Below, piece after piece: positions 13,477 to 24,826 of a stretch of 64,000 bases of DNA. The position numbers and the translations under genes are program-made. Source of the stretch: Sitta carolinensis (Eukaryota; Chordata; Aves; Passeriformes; Sittidae); contig JAVUNC010000006.1 of NCBI GenBank assembly GCA_032173965.1, positions 32,273,870-32,337,869 on the forward strand, given 5' to 3'. The notes beneath the pieces were generated by a model that was not told the DNA's origin, made no database searches, and saw only the letters and a list, made by a program, of their open reading frames with translations. The first letter of the stretch is position 1, and each line of letters starts with the position of its first letter.

Positions 13477-14067
13477 CTACAACTTTAGAGGCTTACCTTT
13501 CCATTTTGGAGCACTTGGCTCTGCATATATTGCAATGTTTTCTACAATTAAATCAAAGGAGGTTCTACATAGGAGGTCTTCTGCTAACACAAAGCTGATT
13601 TGGGGAAGGTGCTGGAGAGCCATCTGAAAGTCTTGTATGGACAAACACAGGTGACACAGCTGCTGCCTCCCTGCATGCAGCTGCACACCTGCTAAGAGAA
13701 AGTGGACCAGGGTTTCATTCACAGCATCTCATGGCCCATGGTGTCAACGCAAGATGAGATTGATACAGTTTATATTGATGTCCTGGGCTAGAACCTGCAG
13801 TGATTACACCTGGCAGATGAGCTGAACCCCAGGCTGAAGTCCTGCCTGACTCACTGGCAAGAGAAGGGCACGCTGCTGTGGTGATGGCTTTGCCTCCATT
13901 GGCACAGGAACAACTGGCAGCCCCAGCCTGTGCTGCTGCTTGACCACACCAGCCTCTGCTATTGTGCCTTCAGAGTACAGGGCAACACGGAGCAGGTGTT
14001 TTCCCAGGCAAGAATGGTTTAATGCCCTTCTCTCTCTAAGCGGAAGTTTTAACTTGTGTGCCCACAA
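13477..14067 (-). other. Coding-like unexplained segment, possible decayed exon or pseudogene
   Basis: This stretch is more GC-rich than its surroundings. Two minus-strand open segments (13804-14067 and 13477-13722) lie in tandem and have a globular, Leu/His/Gln-rich composition, for example LRVALYSEGTIAEAGVVK in the first and SFVLAEDLLCRTSFDLIVEN in the second. Stops and a frame change separate them. I recognise no family and see no clear splice sites. It could be a decayed retrocopy or exon of an unidentified gene, an older repeat, or chance. It lies just upstream of a plus-strand CR1 copy. Confidence 0.2.
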
Positions 14068-14261
14068 CGTTAATCATTTACATCTTAAACCCAGCCTGAC
14101 TCTGAGACCCAGACTGTGCAGGTCAAGTGCAGTTACCTGGCAGGCCGGAGATACCAGCGATGTGTGCCACGACAAGAGGGGAGCTGGGCAGCTCTTGCAT
14201 GAGGATAAGGAGGAGGGTGAAGGTAGTAATTAGCCCTAGGGAAATCTGCAAGACGATGAAT

Positions 14262-14878
14262 CACAGCTGTAACATCTCAGGTCAGGTGGGGCTGGCAGCC
14301 AGGAGTTACAGCAAAGAGTGTGGCCAGTAGGGCCAGGGCAGTGACCTGGCACTGTGTAACTGCATCTTGAATCCTTTTCAGATTGAGGGCCTTCATTGCA
14401 AGGAAGACATTGAGGTGATTGTGGAGCTGGAGCACATCCAGACAAGGGCAAAGAAGATGGTGACAGGAATGAAGCACCAGTCTTGTGAGAAACTGCTGAG
14501 GGAGCTGGGAGGGTTAGTCTGGAGAAAAAGAAGCTCAGGAAAGCTCCTTTTTGCTCTCTTCAACCACCTGAAAGGAGATTGTAGCCAGGCGAAGGTCATT
14601 CTCTTCTCACAAGTAACAGGTGACAGGGCAAGAGGAAAGAGTACCAGCTTGTGCCAGGGGATGTTTAGATTGAATATTAGGAAAGTTTTTTCACTGCAAG
14701 AGTTGTCAAGCATTGGAAGAGGCTGCCCAGGGAAATGGTGGAATTGCCATCCCTGGAGGTATTTAATAGACTCATAGATCTGCCATGTAGGGACATGTCT
14801 TAGTGCTGGTCCTGAGTGCTGGTTTGATCACTGAGCTTGATGATCTTAACTCCAGATCTGTGAGTCTATGATTCTGCA
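14262..14878 (+). mobile_element. CR1 LINE fragment, reverse-transcriptase C-terminus and 3' end
   Basis: This is clear CR1 sequence in plus orientation. The translation from about 14380 contains EDIEVIVELEHIQTRAKKM, then FALFNHLKGDCSQAKV, then FSQVTGDRARGK, matching in order the C-terminal part of the CR1 ORF2 protein that I remember. The 3' end carries the GGCTGCCCAGGGAAATGGTGG and CCATCCCTGGAGGTATTTAA motifs and ends in GAGTCTATGATTCTG. The frame is open over about 130 codons, so divergence is moderate. The copy is 5'-truncated, lacks the catalytic fingers and palm and the endonuclease, and cannot move by itself. The 5' boundary is uncertain by about 50 bases. Confidence 0.93.
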
Positions 14879-16235
14879 GCTGAAGCTTGCGGGTTGGCTT
14901 GATTCTCATCTTTCATTTGCCTGCATCTCATACTGCCTCATTTTGTCCAGCTGCTGTGCTGACCATAGGAAATGGCCACTCGGAGAACTCACAAGCAAGC
15001 CAGTGCAGAATGGAAAAGGCTATTTAGAGAGCTCATGACACTCCAGCTCCTGAAGGACGCTCACACACAATGGGACAAAGCCTCAGCTGTTCCCGTCTGG
15101 TACTGGGAGTAGTCCTGCTTGATGCTGCAGCATGGATTAGTGATCTCCAGCCACCTCTGGCAGACAGTATTTCAACTGATGCTGTGAAGTGAACTTCAGT
15201 GAAGTGATGATGTGAACTGATGCTAGGAAAATTCACCTGTTTTTCCCACAGCCACATTTGCTCAGTTTCCAACTCCACCTCTAAATGTGGTACTGATGCA
15301 TTCAGCCCACTTGGACAATGCCTGGAAAAAAATAGGTCCTCCCAGTGTAAAATGAAGGCAAAGCCTGGCATTGTGATGTGGGCAAATCTTTCAGAGTTCA
15401 AACACTCTTTCTTTTCCACAAGCTATTTTTTCTGCTCCTTATATTCAGGTTTATAAACTCTTTGTCATGGCATTCATGTGTCCTTACATCTGTGGAAAAC
15501 TTTCAATTCTTGATATGTAAACAGCTGAAGACTGCCTCTGACTCTTGGAGACTGCATTTAGGGATAGCTGACTGCTGGATGTTATAGCGGTGACGAATCC
15601 TTATTAGATGCTTAAGGGATGACTTTGCCTTCTTACCATCTCCATCTGATTTTGAGTTGTAATGGCAAATTCACCAGAGCAGGCTGTGGGAAGGGTGCTG
15701 CATTCCTGAGCTGGGTGAAACAACTGGTTGTGTGGAGTGTTTGCTTGGGATCACATAAACACTTCAGACTTGAAAGCGCCACAATTTCTAGATCCCAGCT
15801 TGTTTATATTTAACTTTGTAGATTTTGCTTACATGTTTTGCTAGTCTAACTCTTGATGCTATACTGGTCTGACTGGATCATGTCAAAATTTTCTGTTTAC
15901 CGGCATGAAGGTACAAATAGTGGTATATTGCAATGAAACACTTCATATGCAAATGAAAAGCTCACACTGTTCATCAGGTTTGTAGAGAACAGTTCTCAGA
16001 GACACTGAAGAGCCTTGGTAACAATTACTGTTCAAGCTGGATGAAAAACGGTGAAGACAGTCTATGTGAGAATTCACCTCAGGAAATTTGAGAGCCTGAA
16101 CAGACTACCAAGAGCAAGCTAAATCAGAATGCAACAATTACAGTTTTGAATGCATAGTGGCACTGATTTCATCCCCTCGAGGAAAACCCCTCTGCTACTC
16201 ATACTTTTGTTCTCCCATTGCTGCCGTGAGTACAT
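14879..16235. other. Proximal upstream region of CLMN, no gene seen
   Basis: Unique AT-rich sequence between the CR1 copy and the CpG island. No convincing exon or tandem repeat was found. As the region immediately 5' of the island promoter it is the natural place for proximal enhancer elements, but none can be assigned from the sequence alone. Confidence 0.4.
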
Positions 16236-16297
16236 GACACTTGTTCCAGGGACGACCCTCCTCCGGTCCCCCCATTCTCGGCACTAAACGCGTTTCT

Positions 16298-16561
16298 ATG
16301 GGGAGCGCAGCGCGGCCGCTGCGGCGGGACGGGCGCGGGGCCCGCCGCCGCCGAGGGGAGCCAGGGCCGGGGGCGGCGGGCGCGGCGCTGCCCGCGGCGG
16401 GGGCACGGCCGGACCCCCGCCCGCTCCGCCCCGCGCCAGCGCCCGCCGCCCCCGGCCGGGCGGGCCGAGGGAGGGGCGCGGGGCGGGGCGCAGCCGGCGC
16501 GGAGAGGGGCCGCCCCCCCGCCCGCTCCGCTCCGCTCCGCGCCCGCCGTCGGTGCCGGTGA
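16298..16561 (+). other. Possible upstream open reading frame in the CLMN leader
   Basis: An ATG at 16298 opens an 88-codon frame rich in Arg, Ala, Gly and Pro that stops at TGA 16559-16561. This is in the same frame as the CLMN start and 60 bases before it. The start context is weak (T at -3, G at +4). It would be translated only if transcription begins upstream of 16298. The composition is what random GC-rich DNA would give, so a conserved peptide is unlikely. Its stop codon shows that the CLMN frame cannot extend further 5'. Confidence 0.3.
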
Positions 16562-16621
16562 AGGCGGCGGTGGCGGTACCGCCGGCTCCCGCCGCCCCCC
16601 TGGCTCCGGCCCCGCGTCCCT

Positions 16622-16703
16622 ATGGCCGGGCAGGAGTGGGACTGGTTCCAGCGCGAGGAGCTCATCGGGCACATCAGCGACATCCGAGTGCAGAACCTCC
16701 AAG
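16622..16703 (+). CDS. CLMN: Calmin (CLMN), first coding exon
   Basis: The exon encodes 27 residues plus one base of the next codon. The peptide contains EWDWFQREELIG and ISDIRVQNLQ, which match the N-terminus of calmin as I remember it from human, with about three differences near residues 3, 4 and 17. Calmin has two calponin-homology (actin-binding-type) domains at its N-terminus and a C-terminal membrane anchor. It is reported in neurons and testis and linked to neurite outgrowth. Only the lead-in before the first calponin-homology domain is encoded here. The ATG at 16622 is chosen because an in-frame TGA lies 60 bases upstream and the known protein begins at this point. It has G at +4 but C at -3. 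The exon ends CAAG at a GTAAAC donor, giving a phase-1 intron, consistent with the next calmin residue being Val (GTN). Confidence 0.87.
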
Positions 16704-16709
16704 GTAAAC
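16704..16709 (+). promoter_or_regulatory. CLMN: Splice donor of CLMN exon 1
   Basis: The CAAG/GTAAAC junction matches the vertebrate 5' splice-site consensus well, with AAG before the cut and GTAA after it. Similarity to calmin stops precisely here: the downstream translation becomes a Pro/Ala/Arg run typical of GC-rich intron. Confidence 0.85.
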
Positions 16710-17245
16710 CAACACCCCCGCAGAAACCCCTCCCTCCGCCCCCGCGCCGCCCCGCTCCCCTGCCGCTCCCCGCGCCGGTCCTTCCTCCCCCGCCCGCCCC
16801 CGGGCCGCCGTGCGCGGGCTCCCGCAGCTCCGCGGAGCGGGGGCGGCGCGGGTGCGGGGTGGCGGGGCCAAAGTTTCCCCCGAGAGCGGCGCCGACCCGT
16901 CCGGCCGCGGAGAGCCCCGGCGTTGCGGTGGACGGCTCCGGGCCCCGGGGCAGGGACGGGGCGCGGGGCTCCGCGGCGCTGGGGATGCTGCGGGGGTGGC
17001 ACTGTCGTGTCCCCGCGGGCGGTGCTGCCACCCACGGCCTCCCCCGAGGACCGTCGGGGTGGAGGTTGCGGGCTCTGGCCGGGCTCGCCGGGGCTGAGCC
17101 TGCCGCGGGTAACGGGAGCCGCGCCGCGGGGTCCCCGCGGGGCCGGGCCGGGGCGCCCCGGCAGAGCCCGCCCGCCGCTCCCCGGCGGACATCTGGGGTC
17201 ACTCGGCCGCGGGCAGGGCACGGCTCCGGGTCCGGACCACCGAGA

Positions 17246-20200
17246 TTTGAAGCGGAGCTGATGACTATCAGAGGACTCTTTTTATTGTATCTTCTAATAA
17301 GCTACTGCTGAATAAACATGGACAGGACTTTTGGATAAATCATCTCTGAGATGCTGTCCTATTCTGCCACAGGCTGTGCAGGCGGAAGGGATGCAAATAC
17401 CTGGCTCTGAATGTAGGTCGGTATGAATGTGGTAGTAGTAGTTGTAGTTCCTCCAAAGTTATGTTTGCCCCTCACCAGGTAACTCCTCGTGATTGGAAAG
17501 GACAGCAAGATCCATTGGAAGAGAGAAGAAACAGCAGTGGTTTATGGGAGAACAACTTGTTTAATGTAACATACTGATCATAATAGCTCACACAATACTG
17601 TGATGTATCTTCATGTTCCATAAAAATAATAGACTCGAATCAGAGGTCGTTATCTCTTCTTATATATGCATAATTATATTAAGGCACTGTACTGTCAGAG
17701 CACTGCAGTTGCGGGAAATTATTTTGTTTGGATTGATTAAAGAAGATATATAATTTATCAGAAAAGAGAGTCAAATTAGCCGTTCTTTCTGCTCTGGTAT
17801 CTTAATGCAATTAGCTGCTGATGGGGTCACTCCTCATCATTTCAACCTGCATCATCCTAACCTCTGAAATTCAGATTTTGAGTACGGTCAGGGCTGTTGA
17901 ATCCAGGTTGCATTTCCCCTTGGGTTTTGACAGTCATTATATTGTAGTTCTATGTTTCTGACTTCTGTCTCAGTCCCTTTCAGTTCTTTGTGTTAACATG
18001 GCTGGCCTGCCTCTGATCTCTTGTTGCTCAAAACTATTGTCATTAAACCAAATTTAATCCTTAATTCATAGGCATTTTTGAGAAGGAATACAAAAGTAAT
18101 CCGTTCTTAGAGTAATATGTTTTTGGCTTTGCCTCTCAGTCATTTGTGAGAGAAGGGTTAATTTCCCTTTCCAGAACTTAAAATGTGTGTGTACAGATGC
18201 ACACAGCCTTATCTAAAATTCCTGTAGTTGTGTAGGAGAATGTCATCCTACAGAGCAAATTCCTTTGAATGACATTATGTTCATGAAAAAATCTGCCTGT
18301 TCTCTTATCATCCAAGAGAAATTTTGAAACATATATTGATTATCACCTTTCTTTCACTACTACATAGGTTTTAAAGAAGTTTCATGCCTCACCTGAGCTC
18401 TTATAGGGAAGAAAAAATCATTTGTTCTGAGGTGGTGCTCCAAAACAAGTGATAATAGCTGTCACAAAAGATATGATTTGTAACACATATTTCTCACATT
18501 ATCTCCTAGAGATGAAAAACATTTTACAGATGGTGAGTCTGATACTCGTGAGAGTGTGATTTTTTGTTGCTTGAGAGCTTGGTGGCAGAGCGTGGTGCTT
18601 CTCTTCAGAACAGTTTCTTGTAAAATGGCAGCATATGCTCTATGCTCATATGTAGTAATTAAACTTGCTTCTGCTTTATAATTCAAAATTTGTTCTCTCC
18701 TCTCAAGACAATGCAATCTGAATCATTGCTAGCATCATTGTCTGTCAGTTGTAGAATCAATAACAGCTTTGATGTGCTAGAAAGACAAGAGTTTAGGATG
18801 AAAATCTAGGTGAGGACAATACAGTATTTCCATCAGCACCATCAGAGCCCCCACAGGGCCCTGTTGCCCAGAGCCACAAGAAGGACCTCATGCAGTCAAG
18901 GTTCCCATCTGCTGTTGCATCTCCAGCTCCTGCAGCACTCTCTTGTAACACCAGCTGTGTTTAGAGCATGAAGTGGATGGTTTGTCTTATTCCAGGATGC
19001 TCCCATTCAGTGGGACATTTTGCATATGTGGAGCGGCCTCCTGGTCTCAGGAAACCCATCATGTTAATATAGACCCAAGAAGGAGTAAGGAGAGGATGGG
19101 GGGCAGCAGCTAAATATTTGCAGATATGATCAACACATGCAAACACTGCATGTCTGCATGCAGAGGTGGAGATTCCTGGGCTGATGCACAGAGCCAGAGA
19201 AATGTGAGGTCTGCAAGGCAGATAGAGGCAGTACAGCCATGCTGTGTCTGAGCCATCCTGCCCAGCTTGGAAGATCTGGAAGAGCCCATGTGCTGATGAC
19301 TGAGAAAGGGTCTAGCTGGTATTAAGGTTTCTGCAGGAATTGTACCTGCCTCAGTTTTTAAAAGTGAAAATTGTTTATTTCTCTTGAAAATTTCTTCATT
19401 ATGCCCTAGCTAAGCTATAGAGCATTGCTGACATAGAATTCTATTTGAAGATAGCATATGTTTCAATCCCTCTCTAGTATGTTGCGCCTTCCCTCTCTAG
19501 TTTGGTTGTTCCATATCCAGGAAGAATCCAAGATACCAGTTACTGGGAAGTGTCTGCTCTCATGAAGATGCTTTTGCAGTGGTATGATCCCACCAAACTG
19601 AGAAGATGTAGGTGCATGTGCTGGCTGCAGAAGTAGCTTCAGGACTATGTTCTGTCATGTAACTAGTGGGTGAAATTATGGCCTCTGTGGCTTTTTCAGC
19701 TTTTTCATAGAGAGACTAAGCTGACAGCAAGGGGTGAAATTTACTAAAGGGGCTGTATTTGGAGGTGGAAAAAAAGACTGATTTTGAAAGTGGAATTACA
19801 TCTCTATATTTAGGCATATAATGATGGGCTTCTATTTTCCTTTTCCATCAAGAGATTTTCTTTTTTATTTTTTAAAGGAAGGAAATGACATTTCAAAACA
19901 GTGTCAGCTAAGTGATGCTAAAAGCCAGGTGCAATTCTTCCATTCTCAATGGAGGTGATTTCAGAGAACAGAAGCAAAAGTGACAATCTAATGGAGAAGA
20001 GGAGAGAGGAATATAAAGAAGGAATAAACACTAGGTGTGGTGATGCACAAACCAAGTTCCTCCCTCCTGGTCTGTTCGGTTTCTAAATGCATTTAATAAA
20101 CTGATACCCTCGTGTTCTTTGTTCTGTTTTTGTATTCTCCATAGTGAATTTCTCCACATACTGAGAGAGAAAAATGGAAAGCCTTCACAGAATGTAGGAG

Positions 20201-23200
20201 TGCATCGTCAAGCAGGGCTATGCTCAATAATTAATTTCCTGCCAGGAGATGGTTTTTTTTTCCTCTTGCTTTCTTTCATTACAACACCATTGGGAACATT
20301 TTGTTACAATACAAGAATATTTTAAAATCTTCCCTACTGGCAGCTTGATTTAGGATCATCAAAAATATACTTCCTTATGTGGTGAATTGCAGTTGCTAGA
20401 AAGAAGCAACATCCTCATCCTCTTTTATATGATATGTTGGTTGTGTGCTTTGCAATATTTTAAATGTGTGTTGAGTAGAACATATCTTTCCTTGCATTCC
20501 TTGGAATGAAATATGTAGAGATGAATAATTGTGCATCCAGATGTATTCATCTCTGGCAAACAGGTGCTGCTACGGCAACTTTAAAATAATTATGGTTTTA
20601 ATGTTCATTTTATATATTTCTGATAGAGTAGATGGGCTGGGATGTTAGAACTCTACCATTCTGCTATCAGAGTACAAGTCAAGGTCCTGTTGCTCATTAT
20701 TTCACTACTCACTCAGGGTTTGATCCAGAACTCACAGAAACCTGTACATGTTTATTCCTTGGTTTCTGTAGATTTAAATATTTTCGAGTCTCATTCTTGC
20801 TCTGCTGGTGGGTACACGGCCCTCAAAAGTGTTTGAAGGGCTACACAGGAGTGTATTGTAGCATTGACAGAAACAATGGAGAAAAAAAAAAAAGGTGACA
20901 CACTGTAAGAAATAACCTGAACAATATCAGCGCCATTGGTTCCCCATGCTTGCCATAGTTTATATCTTTGGGTGGATCACTTAGTCATAAAGTCCTAGCA
21001 CTCTCTGATTTTGCTTGACTTCCTGTTTGGATCCTTGAGATCTAGACTTTATAAGCTTTGGACAGTAGTAACTATAATTGTCACTAACATAAATCTCAGC
21101 ATCTTAGGAGGTAACAGACTCTGAAGCCTCTGTCTCAAGAAATAATGCAAATGCTTAACTTACAGAAGTTAACTGTGGCAGAGGGACTATCTGCATATCT
21201 TTAGTTTGTGGGTATCTGTTTATCTTTTTCTTTTACTTAAGCACCTCTGATGGATGACCAAAGGCAGGTGCTATAGTCAGTCTTGAAAATGTTTTTTCTC
21301 TGTACTTTTTATTTATGTACGAAGCATATTTTAAATGACTTTTACACTTAACTACAGAGTAATAATTTTCCTTTAATTACAAGATACAGCAGCATTCAAC
21401 TTGTTTGCTATAGTTTGACATACTTTTCAAATACATGGAAATTTCACAAGTAGAAGGAAACCTTTTCAATGTATCCATTAATTCTGACAAAAGTAAGGTG
21501 CTGTAACTATTCATTACTTTAACTCTTTTATAACTTGTCACCATACTCAGCAGGATTTCATTCTGCCTGTAGGCATGTTCATTTTGTGGAGTTCTTTGTA
21601 GATTCAGGTGACATTTGGAAAGATTAAATTGTCTGGAGAACCTTAGGCAAAGCGCTGTACAACTACCAAGTGATCCTATTCTATACAGAAGTGAAGTTAA
21701 ATAGGCCTGAGAATTAAAAATGTGAACCCCCAAAATAAAGTTTCAGATCTGGATATAAGAAGCCAAAGTTAATGCTGGAAACCCAAGTGTCCTAGTGGGA
21801 ATGGTCTTTTTAAGGGCAGTCTCTTGCCTGACAGTATTTGTCAGCCATGGAAGGAAGACGTACCTGCTCCAGATGTAGGAAGCCCTGGCACTGAAGGAAA
21901 GGAGCAGGAAGAGGTGACACAAAGTGCAGATTGCATGTTTCAGCATGCAGTTTTAACAAGGTTAATGCCTGATTTCTCTAACAAATTAAAAGTCTGGGCT
22001 CTCTGTCCCATTGAATGGATGAAATGACACCAAATTCAAATCATGCCCAGTAGCTCCACAGTCACATGAACTCACTTCTGTCCTGACACTTTGTCTTAAG
22101 AGAGACTCTGTTTGGCAACTGCATGGACTTGACTCGAGGCATAGGGTTGATGTGTTGTCACATCACCTTCTGTCTTTCCTGGGTGAGCCGTTGTTCAAGT
22201 GCTGACCAGCATCAGCATTAGGACAGCTGGTGAGACCTCAGATTATATCACTTGCCTGAAGTCATAGTTTACAAATGACAGTCTTTAAAACACTGTGTTA
22301 AAACTAGTGATGATTTAAAAATATAATGGACTTTTCATAGTTCTCCTGCTTTATTTTGTCTTGCTCACCAGACTTGGACAGAAATTCAAACAATTTTCTG
22401 TCTCCTAGGGACAATTTCAAGATTATGTCAGTTGCCGTCTGAAGTATGTGAAGCATTTATTTTGAAAATTTTACAAAGCGATTACTTGATTTCCTTTCTC
22501 ACTTTTAAAGAAAGACTTTTGTTGGACTAGGCAGCCTTGGGCATTTTGGCTTGTCAGTGTCCACTTAGACATTACTTGTTTATGTCCTAAGTTATTGAAC
22601 CTTACTATTGCTTCAGAATGATTCTTAAGGGCATATGTCTAAAGGGAAAAACCAAATATCTGTCTTGTCATGTAGAAGTCAAAATGATCTCAAAAATATA
22701 TTCAGGAGTAAAAATTATCAGATAAGCAGTGAGATGTATGTCAGTGCTGGGGTGGTGAAGGGCATCACAGCACCTTATAAGAAATAAGTGTCTTTTTCTA
22801 CATGTCTCTGTACCTGTTATTCTATTTTTATATCTCCCCAACCAGTTAAATACAGGCACTGTAGGTGGAGGATTGCAGGATGAATTTTGCTTCATTATAA
22901 TTGCATGCATATTTCTGTGCAAAGAGCTGAGCTGTATATTAGCTGTAGTTTGAGGCTGTATAGTCATGAACAAAACTTTAAATCAGCATGGTTGTAATAG
23001 CAATAGCCTGGATTTCTACAGACTGAATGTCTGTGGACCTTGTAGCTTTAAGCAGAGGATTTCTTTATAAAACCAGAAATCCCACTGAATCTGAATAGAT
23101 GCTATCAAAAACACTTAAAAGATAACTTTAATCCTGTGCTCATTACTTAATTCAATAGTGTAATCAAGTCATATTTGTTATAATAATGTAATACTTTGAG

Positions 23201-24771
23201 GGATTTATTAATTTTCAACTAATTAATTTCAGACATAAGTTAAAACATATTTTATGCTGTAGTATCTTGAAAGTTACTCCTAATGTTGGTCAATGTAATT
23301 CAGACCTAGTATATTTGTGAAGAATGAGTTATCCTTTTTTTTATACTTTTAATATTAGCATCTTTTACTGTTAGCAGTGAGAAGCGAGACCTTTCTAGAA
23401 TTTCTAGCAAACCTCGTGTTGATTTGCTTCATTATGTTTTTCCTCTTTTGGTAGTGTAATTGGTAGTATAAGTCTCCAATTGTTTACAAAATAAATGCTC
23501 ATTAAATATGTTGTCACAGTAAATATGTTAATTTTAAAAACAAAGATTTATATTCTAGTCCTGATTATATTTAATACATTCATCCTTTTGGATCTTCATT
23601 TTATAATAATTAAGGCTGTGGAGATGAGTGCATTTTATAGTGTCCAAATCTGCTCTTATGTAGTGTCCATTACCAGGAAACACATCTGTTTAGATGTTCC
23701 ATGTGTTAAGAGTTCCTCTTGAGCCCTACTAAGGTCAGAGATACTTTGCCTATACCCATGGAATGGCCCAGATACATTTTTACTCTTCCAGCCTGTTTTT
23801 CCTGTTTTCGTCAGGAGACACACATAACAGTGCTCTAAGCTGCCTGACAATTGGGAGGCCATGTGTTACTCATATGTTGTGAGAGTCATATCACAGCCTG
23901 AAGTGTCCATTTCACAGGACTCCAGCTGAAGCTCTGAACTGCAGCCAAAGCAGAGGGAGCAGTTACGTGCACAGGCTGTCTTTCTCTTGTGCACTAATGG
24001 CCAGATAGAATACTTTGCCATTTTGCTTCAGTCTTTTTGAAGAACCCCCTAGTGTATGTCAATGGGTGTTCAGTGTATGCAGTCAGGGTGGTTCACAACC
24101 GAGGGCTGATTATGCTTCTCTTGGCTCAGTGAGAAATGGGAACGGCAAGAGAGACCTGGCTCTGTGACAAATGAAAGCAATGCCAATGAAGATAACTTAA
24201 AATCTGATCCTTCATATGACTACGTCTGGACACATGATTAAAGTTTTCTGGCTCTTACTGATGTTCATGATAAACATGAACTGCAGTTGTAACTTAATAA
24301 AGATATAGCATTTATAAATAACATAGTATGAAATGTCCGCTTCAGACTTACTGTCTTAAATACAAGGAATGAAACATAAATCTGTCTGGGCTGTTTGCCC
24401 AGGGAGAGTAACAAGGCAAACAGAAGCAGGCTCATGGGGAAGAGCATGGTCCTCAGAAACCTAGATAGTGCAGGAAGGGCTGTGGCCAGCATTTGCATGT
24501 CATTCTTGGTGAAACATAAAAATACTGCTCAAATGAGAAGATGATCTTTCAGAGACAAAATTCCCATTGACTCTCCCTTTTTTTATAAGGTACTCCACAG
24601 ACCTGTTTCTGGTACAAAACCTGAGTGACTCCAAGAGTAACTGTTCAGAGTAGCTGGGAAACATTTGGTCCCTCTCCTTGTTCTCATGTTTCAGGCTGTG
24701 TAGGGGACTTCCTGGCCTGATGATATAATGCCATTGAACAGCATTTAGTTCCTGTCACTCTCATTTTTTTT
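17246..24771. other. Intron 1, unremarkable unique DNA
   Basis: AT-rich unique sequence directly after the CpG island. Open frames are short (under about 120 codons), and none has recognisable similarity. No CR1, LTR or SINE signature was noticed. Short A or T runs occur, for example A12 near 20881. Confidence 0.45.
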
Positions 24772-24826
24772 TCTTTAACTTTTTTTTTTTTTTTCTTTTT
24801 TTTTTTTCTTTTTTTTCTTTTTTTTT
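24772..24826. repeat. Poly-T/C low-complexity tract
   Basis: About 55 bases of T runs broken by single C residues, ending in GTTGTTTTG. It is a pyrimidine-only tract on the transcribed-sense strand. It could mimic a branch-site/polypyrimidine region but has no suitable exon downstream. Confidence 0.9.

Larger units (their letters stand above)
16236..17245 (+). promoter_or_regulatory. CLMN: CpG island promoter of CLMN
   Basis: About 1 kb of extremely GC- and CpG-rich sequence with abrupt edges in an AT-rich background. It surrounds the first coding exon of CLMN and continues about 540 bp into intron 1. A consensus GC box (GGGGCGGGGC) lies at 16480-16489, with further GC-box-like C-rich strings near 16415-16440 and a CCGCT/TCCGC pentamer repeat at about 16523-16540. 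No TATA box is seen near the likely start region, as expected for a dispersed CpG-island promoter. The transcription start cannot be placed exactly but should lie between about 16300 and 16600. Open frames on both strands here result from GC richness. Confidence 0.85.

Noticed and set aside
14367..14777. 136-codon plus-strand frame as a host gene
   Set aside because: The translation follows the C-terminal CR1 ORF2 protein, so it belongs to the transposon.
16195..17221. Minus-strand open frames of about 335-340 codons across the CpG island
   Set aside because: GC-rich DNA is poor in stop codons. The translations are Arg/Pro/Ala/Gly-rich without a domain, and the strand opposite to a well-supported CLMN exon explains them.
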